64,000 nucleotides of DNA from Cryptomeria japonica (Eukaryota > Streptophyta > Pinopsida > Cupressales > Cupressaceae). Location of the stretch: assembly GCF_030272615.1 (NCBI RefSeq), contig NC_081413.1, positions 601,024,709 through 601,088,708 of the forward strand, written 5' to 3'. Under the pieces are notes generated by a model that saw only the letters and a program-made list of their open reading frames with translations, was not told the origin of the DNA and ran no database searches. A program made the position numbers and the translations under genes. Positions 55,941 through 64,000 of this stretch are shown here, in pieces (positions within the stretch are counted from its first letter, which is position 1; each line of letters starts with the position of its first letter).

Positions 55941-58900
55941 CCTGGCATCCACTGAACCCATAGTTAGCAATACTGATCTAAAAGGGGAAAATCTTGAGGT
56001 GTTGAAAGAGAGTGTGTTTAAGGGAATTGACAAATCTTTTGGTGTGGAGATTTTGAGTAGTGGCCTCATAGAAGCAGCAACTTTCCCTCTAGCCATTCCT
56101 TTCCCAGAATTGATTTGGGAATGTATCGCTAGATATGACCCAGTGTCTGAAACCATTAGGAGAGAAAATGGTGAAACCCTTCTTGCCATAAATCATGAAG
56201 TAATTTCCTCAGTCTTCAAGATACTTGATTACCAGTTCTCCAACTTTTCCCTCGCTCAGTCAATCACCGAGTTCAACCTAGATAGAACCAGACACCGTAA
56301 CAATGTAGCAAAATTCTGGTTGAAGGTTCCTCAAAGAGGTGGTTCCGGGTTACCAAAGAATCCTAATAAGAATCACATGTTGCCTCACATTCATGACGTT
56401 ATGCTTTTGTTGCATCGGGCCAAGGGATCTGTTGAAGCTTATAGCTTCGACAACTGGATTTATTGCTATGTACAACTAGTTTTGGAAGGGAAGCAATATT
56501 TGGATTGGGCTGAATTGATTGCTAATTCAGTGAGAGAACAACTGAGTATGGCTAAACAGTTCAAACAGAACTTCTTTATGTCTTCGTATCTCTTGTATTG
56601 TTTGGATTGTGTTAAGGAGTTAGTTGGGATATCGAAATAGCTCACTAAGGAGGATGTTTCCATATATGAGTTCTATCCCATGCTGCAAAAGGATAAAGCC
56701 TTACAGGATTTTAGAAGGGTGTACAATGCTTTTCTGGGTGACATGTGTCATGAATTGAAGAATATGAAAGCCAAAAGAATCTCCGAGGATGCACAAACTT
56801 TGATAAAGAGGTTTGGTAGTTTTTATATCCAGTTTCCACGCTTCTGTTACATAAGGGTAGGTGGCTTTGAAGAGGAGCCCTTCAAGCTCCCTCACTTTTG
56901 TTCAGATTGCTTTGTTCTGGCGGAGATATGCAGACAACTAACCTCTGTAATAAAAAAGACACAACCCAAGGATAAATGGGAGGGTCATTTTCCCATCCAA
57001 TTGGGTGTGTTGTCCTGCAGTTTGATGTCTAACGCTTTGAGTATTGGAGCAGATCTCAGGAATTTCAATTTTTTCCTGTACCGTGAAAGGAAAGGTTTCG
57101 ATAATAAGGGTTTTTCCCGAAGTCTTGGTCTAATGCCATACCTCCCAATGCCACAATTAGAATATTTATGGGAGGATTGTCAATATGAACTCAAAGTGTT
57201 CAAAAGGGGAAACATGAGGATGGTGTTACAACAAGTCTTTTCATTGCAGGTAAAGTTGGACACTAAGGGGCTCGAAGAGGACTATCTAGAGTTGTTCGAA
57301 CCAGGATACTTAGCCCATGCAGAAATTAAAATGCCTCCAATTGACTAGGATGGGGAAGAGAAAGATGATATGCTGTTAAGGACCAGATGAGTTTTAGAAA
57401 GGACCGCAGCGTGGGTTGCCAATAAGAAAGCAACGAAATTAGGAATTAAGTCTAATTCTGTGAGAAGTAATGAGGTCCCTCTACATTCACCAAAATGTCT
57501 TTCTAACAATGCTTCTATGCCTGTTCATGCAGGTAAGGATAACAAGCCACCCCAGCTTAGGCATAGGTCTAATTCAGCTTTGGATTTCTATACTCCTCGA
57601 CATATCCAGTCCTGAAGTGCCGCTCAAAGAAAGATGGATCAAGCAAAAGATATAGGGATGAAAGATACGATTCTTGATGCCCAGATATTTGAAGTTGAAG
57701 ACTTGGATAGCGATGTTTCCAATGCCCTAGTTTCTCATATAGTAACTATGGCTATGACGCCGCCTTCCAAAGTGATCGAAGGAACAACCAACTCCGGTGC
57801 GACTCCTAAGTGGTTGACCACTTCGGTGAGCAGGAAGAGGAATTTTCTTCCCGTGACCATTCTGATTCAGGAAATGGTCATTAAGTACACAGGGAAGAGT
57901 CCTAAGCCAAAAAGGTTCAAGACTATCGCCCACCTAAACAATGATGAGGGAACTAGAAAATGGGTTGCTGAAATCACCTCGTACAAACCCAAGGATGAAA
58001 ACAAGGAGGCTAGCCCTGATGATTTCGAGATCACGAAGGTGGAATTGGGAAACATGAGTAGAGACACAGACAATCATTTCTTCTAGGTATCGGCAAAGAA
58101 AATGCTCACCAGGTTGAAGAAGGATGGGCGAGAAAAGAGAGAGCTAAAGCGACACATAGACGTTCTGGCCCAATTCATCGATAGTATTGGTTGCCTTGGG
58201 GCACTCCCAATATCTCATGCTACAGAGAACTTCAACCCAACTTTGCCAAAAAATAAAAAAAGTTAATGAGCCAAGTTCAATGGGCCAAGAGTATTGCTGA
58301 AGTCGTGGAGAAATGGATTGATGGAATAATCAAGGATGGTGAGAAGTACATTATCGACTCCCGGAGGCTATGTGAGGAGATACAAAGTCTTATTGTCGAA
58401 GTTTAAAATCAGCTGGTGTCGTGGGAGAAGGAGGAGCACAAATGGCAGAATATCTTACCCTTGTTTGCCAAAATAGAAGAATATGGAGTTACCAGGTTTT
58501 TGATGGAACACTCAATCAAGCTAGTGGCAGATGAATGTCAGCTTTTTGTGTTGAAGAAAACCATAATGTGGCGAGTGCTTACCTTCAAGTTTGTGATCAC
58601 CAACACTAAGACCTCTATTTATGAACTCCAGGATCTCCAGTGCAGCATAGTTAATGATAACAAGGTGGTTAACCCTGACCATGATTGGCAATTGGGAATT
58701 TGTGGCTTGAACACATAGGATGCAATCAGGTCTTTTCGGATAAACATGGAGAAAATCAAGGCCAAGGGTAATTTCACTCTGGAAGATATAACAAGGGTGG
58801 CTAGGATTGAGTCTATGACTTTCATTGGAAATGATCAGCTGTCGAAACATGCCGAAAAGATGGTGAAGCACCAGTGGAATAAGGAGGCGGCGAAGGCAAA

Positions 58901-59006
58901 GCTCAACGCGATGAAAGTTTTGAACCAATCCATTGTTCAAGAACTCACAACCACTCACGATGCCCTTGAAAGTGGAGAGGATGATGATGATGGAAAAGCG
59001 ACATAA
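55903..59006 (+). pseudogene. Accessory ORF in the right LTR-like repeat
   Basis: It is the counterpart of 44835-47935, starting MKSTIHLFGNVFSLAS and ending DDDDGKAT. Long open parts are 55903-56640, 56680-57348, 57634-58086, 58416-58718 and 58746-59006. Stops at 56638, 57346, 57388, 57613 and 58084 and a +2 indel near 58255 are private to this copy. The TAG at 58716 is shared with 47645 in the left copy. The signature YIRVGGFEEEPFKLPHF and EICRQL is intact (near 56850-56940). Confidence 0.65.
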
Positions 59007-59713
59007 TGCATTGATTCAGGCTCGGTTCCCTTTATTTTTGTAATTTTTCATGGTTATGCAAAGACTTCGGGACATCTGCCCCAAAATACATTTTTTTGGT
59101 TTCATAACTGTTTACGGAGGAGGTCGAGTTTTCAGGGAGACCTCTCCTATTCTAAAACTATAAATGAAGGAAAGATAGATAGAATAGGGGTTAGATTTGG
59201 TGACCAATTTTTGGTTAGTTTTTATTTTTCCCTCTGTTTTGTGTATTTTCTATTTTGTAGAAGGAAGAATCAGACTGCTAAATCTGGAATGGAAAAAGAT
59301 TTATAGATGTATTATCATGCCTTTGTTGCATAAGAATATATATATAGAATGATCATACTATTCTTGGGAGAAGGAAAATCTATGGGTTTTGAATCTGTGT
59401 AGATACATGTCTTTGTATATGTTTATCTAATCAAATAACAGTAAGGATCTTTCCATTACAGAAAATTATTATTCTTCTGGTATTCCTTCCTTTGAGTGTT
59501 TGTTTTCTTTTAGAAAAGATTCATGTTTGAGGACAGATTTGGTTTCTTAAATCTGTTCATTCTTTATTAAACCTATGAAAATGGTGTACTGAACTTTGAT
59601 TCAGTTGCTGTCATCTCTTGCATTAAAAAGATAGGAAAAATTGCTTTCTCCTTTTTAGGAAACATGTGTGAAATATCGACCTCTCATCTAAGAATGAAGT
59701 AGGTAGCCTTACA

Positions 59714-60265
59714 TGCTATTATCACTGATTAAAAATGGGCTTTTCTCTTCCCATGATCGGCTATGGTTTGTCAAAATTTTGAATAAGGTGCAGTTTCAAG
59801 TGCTTGGGTTTTTGATTTAGACCTCAAGGGTTTAAGGGTTTTTAATTTTAGATCCTCTTGTGTTTGTTTTAAACCCTCTGGTTTCTAATCTTTCGTTACT
59901 TTATTCACTTAAGTAATGGGTCATGGGGTCATAGGAAGTGTCCCCCCCTTGTTGTTTGCCTAGGCGGTTATGTTGATTTATAAAAAAATTTATGCCTTGT
60001 ATGTTTTTCTCTTAAAAGTTGTCGGGCCCAGTAATTAGTGCACATCTCACGAATGGATCCACGGCTCGCGCTACTTCGCTAGGTGAAGTTGCACATAATT
60101 TAAAACCAGCGAAGTTGCGAAAATGACATGGCATGCCACATAGACGGTCCTGCTGGTTGATGACAGTGAGTAAAATGGCGGCACACGGCAGAAGTCACAA
60201 TGGTCAGCGGGTCAGGATTAAAGGCTAAAAGGCAGGTCTCAGAGGTGAGTTAGGTCGCAGTTAGG
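59714..60265. other. Unassigned sequence after the right repeat
   Basis: No gene is seen. The interrupted gag fragment at 43861 does not resume here. From about 60065 a CGCTACTTCGCTAGG phrase begins a series of related CGCTATTTCGC-like phrases. Confidence 0.4.
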
Positions 60266-60824
60266 AGATGACCTGGTGGGTATAGCTGTCAATAATTTAC
60301 TCGAGCCCAATGGTTTTCTCTCAGCAAATAAAAAAGTGACAAGTCAGCTCAGAAGGTGACTGGATGCTAGTTGTTCATAGTGAGTCAACGGGCCCACCCC
60401 TCTCGAAAGCCATTTCAGATGGTTAACTGTCGATCAGTTTAAAAGATGATCGGATGGTCTGCGCTATTTCACAAGGGTGAGATGCTCGTCCTTTATACCT
60501 CACAAAATAGTGAGAGTGAATGAGAGCCGTCCACATGTCATGATGGAGGACCTAAAGGATATAGTTGTCAAGAGTTTGTTGGAGCCTCGTGGTTTTCTTT
60601 CAGCGTATTAAAAGGTGACACATCATCTCAGAAGATGATTAGATGCCAGGTGTTCAATATGAATCAGTGGGCCCACCCTTCCTGAAAGCTTTTTCAGATG
60701 GTTAAATGCCGATCAACTTAAAAGCTGATCCGACGGCTCGCACTATTTCGCAAGGGTGAGATGCTTGTCCTTTATACCCCGTGAAATAGCGAGAGTGAAT
60801 GAGAGCCGTTCACGTGTCCGGTGA
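60266..60824 (+). repeat. Two tandem 279-bp repeats upstream of the 61471 ORF
   Basis: Unit 1 (60266-60544) and unit 2 (60545-60824) align along their whole length; for example TATAGCTGTCAA at 60281 matches TATAGTTGTCAA at 60560. Each contains a foldback, such as CGCACTATTTCGC with GTGAAATAGCGAG. They resemble duplicated promoter or enhancer units. Confidence 0.75.
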
Positions 60825-60880
60825 CACGTGGTCTTTGAAGAAAGTTGTGGGCCCGCCAAGGTGGAACTGGTGGTATAAAA
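60811..60880 (+). promoter_or_regulatory. Promoter candidate: twin G-boxes and TATA box
   Basis: CACGTG at 60811-60816 and again at 60825-60830 form a near-palindromic pair. TATAAAA follows at 60874-60880, about 45 bp downstream. A third CACGTG lies near 60946. G-boxes are bound by plant bZIP and bHLH factors, so light or stress control is plausible. The predicted transcript would start near 60905 and reach the ATG at 61471 with a ~565-bp leader. Confidence 0.5.
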
Positions 60881-61470
60881 GAAAGACATGCGGCTAGTAT
60901 CAAGTGGAATGCGAAGGAAGTTTCAAGGCCAATGGCTGGGCGCCACGTGGTATTGTGTAGCCAATAGAGAAGTGGGACCCAGCACGGAGCCAAATCTATT
61001 AGTTAATCTAATGTTTGATCAAGTTTCTTTTGATCGGACAGTCGACGCTATTTCACAGGATCAAGCTGCTCGATAGTTATGCTTTGCGAAGTTGTGAAAG
61101 AGCAAAATGAAACACTTGCAGGAATGTTGTGACCCGTTGGAGCAAAAAATATGAATTCTTGTATGAATTCAATTTTGAAGGGATGACCGAAGCATGCAGA
61201 ATCAATGTTGCAGTTAAGACCCTGAGTACAATATTTGATTTCCTATCAACCAGGTGAAGATATCTTTTAAAGGATTTTGCAGAAGAGCAGATGTAGAGTT
61301 ATTTTCTTTAGGTACAGAGCAAGTCGGTTCAGTTGCAGAGCAAATTCCTTCAAGTGAAGAATAGGTTCTCTTGTATTCTCATATAGCAATTCCTGTGTAG
61401 TGTTTTAGATAAGATAATTGATTTGTCATAGAATTGTTTAAGAGTGATATTCTTTCCTTACATTTTCAAA

Positions 61471-63924
61471 ATGGCTCCTAAAAGAGAATTTTCTGGCAAA
61501 GTTAACTATTCGGAAAGGAGTGTTTGTGATGATTTTTTAGAACAGTTGACGTTGTCAACTAATCAGGCATCAAAAGTAAAAGAATTAGTGCCTAGAGCTC
61601 CCCGTTTAAAGATAGGAGAGGGATTGTATGACAAGGGTAACTGGTTGAGAGACCCACAGGTTGGATTGTCTGGGTTGGGGTTATTCAAGATTGGATTTGG
61701 AATGAGAAACTCTCCAGCCCCACAGAACAGTATTTGGGAGATAGATGTTGGGAAATTGGTAGTCCTGGGGGTATTTATGGATGTAGATTTGTTGACCCAA
61801 ATTGCTCTCAACTATGATTCAGTCACAAGAAGCATTTGGGATATAAATGGGAAAAACCTTGTTGAGATTAATGCTGAAGAATTCAGGATTGCTCTTGGGC
61901 TTAATGAGTTCACCAATTTTTTAGAACCTATAAATTTCACATCGTTAGCCCAAATTTATGGTGCACAGAGGAGTCATCTCAGGAGCGGGCCTCTCAAGGA
62001 GTTTTTTGTGAAGATAGGAGGGTTAACAGTTGTAGGACCCAACACACAAGAGCCCTTTTCATTAAGTATGTTCACCCTGAGGGCTAAAGGAATGTATTGG
62101 GCACTTTGCCAAGTTTTGGGAGAAGATGTTGAAGCAAATATGCCAAATCATTACTTGTTAATGATTGCTCATATTTTGAATCCTTCTCTTGCAATTAAAT
62201 TTGATTATGCCTCTTTTATTGCTGATGCTATCCATGGAGGGTTAACAAGAATCAAGAATGGAAAGGTGGATAGGCCTTTCGGATGGTATTCACTCTTGAT
62301 GCATCTTTTTCTCTTCAAAGGTGGTGATTACTTTGCTAGTGGACTGGACCTTGTTAAGGAGAAAGAAGGAGAAAAAATGCCAGTACAATTATGGAGTACT
62401 ATGTTATCATGGGATAGAGAGGATGTTAGTTTCTTGAAATTTGACAAATATTTTGCATCCAAGATCAGGACTCTCCTCTGCTCAGAGAACCCAAGAATCC
62501 CCAAAGTTCTTCTGGAATTCATAAGACCAAAAGAATTCGCCGAGAACATAAAAATTGTTCATAACTGGGGTGACATGTATTTGTATCCAGTCTCCACAGT
62601 TTTCAGAGTGTTTGGTTTCAGAGGCACCCCATTTTTGCTACCTTACCAGGTACCTCTCAAAGTGGGAATTACAGAGATCCTTAGACAAATCGGTGGTTTA
62701 CAAGAGGCAGAGTTGACAGGCAGGGGTAAAGGGACTATTTTCCCTACAGCTACCATAGCCCACCAATTTGTAATAACAAAGGGAGGCTGGAATTTCTTTG
62801 AGGATTTCCTCAAGCCTTATCATTTGTCTACTGCAGTGTCCAGGTGTGCTGACCCAGAAGACTTTTTCAATGGTATGTTTAGAAAGAAGGTAGCATGTAG
62901 AGGTAGGCCTCATCAATTCCAGTTTCCTGAAGACCTCATCAGAAATGAGTTTGATTTAGATGAGCAGGAGCTAAGGAAAGAGAAGTGGGTGGCTTATAAG
63001 AAAGCCTTGGATTTTGTGCATTAGTTTGATGCCAGCTATGACCCATTGTCTAGCTTTTTGCCTCTGGAGGAGAAAGTAAAGTTTTTGATTGTTTGCTTTG
63101 AAGATGTGATGCAGACCCTGAAGGAGAAGAGGGAAGCTGTAATCAAAAGCAACCCTAAGAAAGAAAGAATGATCTTGAGTAGGTTAGCTTCTAGCAAAGC
63201 AATCCCTCCTGGTGATTATACACTGCATAAGAAATCCAGTTATAGTGTGTTGATGCCTACAATAGGGGAGCCCTCTACCTCCAAAGGAAAGAGGAAGATA
63301 CAAGATGTCATTGACATCCAAGAAAGCCCAAAGAAGCAAAGGGTGGGAAAACAAGTACAATCAGATACACCTTTGTATTCCCCATCCCAATCCCCTATCC
63401 ATATAGGAAATGAGCAAGCAGCAGCTGAGCAACTCCTATAGTTAGGTAGTTTAGGGGAAATTGCCTATACTTATGATGAAGTGGAGAAAGGAATGCCAAA
63501 AGAACCCATTGCTGCTGAAATGGATATCACTGCCACATAACTCAAAGGCCAGGAGTGGGATCCTGAGATAAAGCAGGCAAGTAATGCCTTCCTAGCTGAT
63601 AAAAATTTTGTCATGTCAGAAGCATTTATGCAGTCTGTATGGAAACAACACATAGATAAATATAATGCTAGATGTGAAAAGAGAAAGGCTGAGCAGCCTA
63701 ATAAAGATCCAGCCCTGGTAGATGAGGAAATAAAGCAAGAGATGATGGAAGAATTCAAAACCATCACCCTTGAGCAAGGAAGAGATATGGTAGCACAAGC
63801 TGGAGTGCTTATTTTACCCGAATGGGATATAGCAGATGCCCTGGTACTAGATGCAGTGAGAAAAGAGACTAAACCCATGGAGGGGATTACTTTCAATAAT
63901 GATAATGTTGCACTCATCATGTGA
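61471..63924 (+). pseudogene. Accessory ORF, third family member
   Basis: I chose the ATG at 61471 (MAPKREFSG) because the homologue at 2782 starts the same way. The frame is open for 517 codons to a TAG at 63022, then continues in the same frame to 63439 (TAG), 63538 (TAA) and 63922 (TGA). Residues ~90-150 carry GKLVVLGVFMDVDLL, YDSVTRSIW and INAEEFRIALGL. Residues ~220-300 have alternating hydrophobic helices. Residues ~380-410 carry VFRVFGFRGTPFLLPYQVP and then EILRQIGG. The continuation is basic (KGKRKIQDV, ESPKKQRVGK), then charged and helical (EEIKQEMMEEFKTITLEQG). It has no retrotransposon enzyme motif. Function unknown; a plant-mobile-domain-like captured protein is one possibility. 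Confidence 0.7.
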
Positions 63925-64000
63925 TCTCTCAAGAGAAATGAGAGCAAGAAAAGCAAAGACACCTCAGGGTCAAGTTACCTTGGTGGGATGATGGTGAAGA

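Larger units (their letters stand above)
43862..59713 (+). mobile_element. Gypsy element with 4.78-kb LTR-like repeats that each carry an accessory ORF
   Basis: Direct repeats 43862-48642 (4781 bp) and 54930-59713 (4784 bp) start TGTTACT and end CCTTACA, and look about 95% alike by eye. Between them lie a gag-PR-aRNH-RT-RH-IN coding region and short untranslated flanks, as expected for one LTR element. Features that do not fit are the absence of a TSD (GTAAA left, TGCTA right), of an obvious primer-binding site after 48642, and of a clear polypurine tract before 54930. Alternatives are inter-element recombination or a duplicated accessory module flanking a gypsy core. Confidence 0.7.
54930..59713 (+). 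repeat. Right 4.78-kb LTR-like repeat
   Basis: It is collinear with 43862-48642 throughout. TATAAA boxes are at 54973-54978 and 59159-59164, the GTTCA array is near 55081-55435, and the accessory ORF is at 55903-59006. Confidence 0.75.

Noticed and set aside
1-64000. CRISPR arrays, rRNA, tRNA genes and bacterial operons
   Set aside because: No regularly spaced repeats, no tRNA cloverleaf sequence and no bacterial gene arrangement are visible. The tRNA-like matches are primer-binding sites.

Overview
The window looks like a gene-poor, repeat-dominated stretch of a large seed-plant nuclear genome. A gymnosperm is my best guess, from the nested Tat-type Ty3/gypsy elements, the very long LTRs and the scarcity of host genes, but the sequence does not prove the lineage. 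There are no rRNA, tRNA, CRISPR or bacterial features. Nearly everything is LTR-retrotransposon sequence or its decay products. The one candidate for non-transposon coding sequence is an OB-fold (RPA1/MEIOB-like) gene fragment on the minus strand, split by an insertion.

Layout. 1-2782: 3' end of a minus-strand gypsy element with a decayed accessory ORF. 4618-4901: an old LTR terminus. 6641-7800: a solo LTR. 9730-14830: a young copia-type element (503-bp LTRs, TSD ATATT) that encodes only Gag-protease. 14973-15791: two related foldbacks. 17994-22943: a complete but decayed minus-strand copia element (TSD CAGGC). 24307-24924 plus 32756-33316: OB-fold gene pieces, interrupted by a young Tat-type element at 24925-32755 (TSD CATAT) that also encodes only Gag-protease. 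33909-42845: a 5'-truncated minus-strand Tat element (LTR, IN, aRNH, RH/RT, G-patch-like linker), itself invaded at 36291-37799 by a truncated copia relic. 42846-43861: LTR and gag fragments of another gypsy element. 43862-59713: a gypsy element flanked by 4.78-kb direct repeats, each carrying a ~3.1-kb accessory ORF. 59714-64000: a promoter-like region with tandem 279-bp repeats, twin G-boxes and a TATA box, followed by a third member of the accessory ORF family running towards the window edge.

The most unusual content is the accessory ORF family. Four loci (1633-2782 minus, 44835-47935 plus, 55903-59006 plus, 61471-63924 plus) encode related proteins of roughly 400 to 1030 codons that are not Gag, protease, RT, RNase H or integrase. 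Two of them lie inside what behave as LTRs, upstream of the LTR TATA box, so they would be encoded in U3. Almost all stop codons differ between these two LTR copies. Because paired LTRs are identical at insertion, the frame was probably nearly intact when the element inserted. Other notable items are an archaeal-type RNase H domain placed before RT, a 27-nt hairpin cassette repeated eight times in one element family, and two independent Gag-only element families that need enzymes from partners elsewhere.
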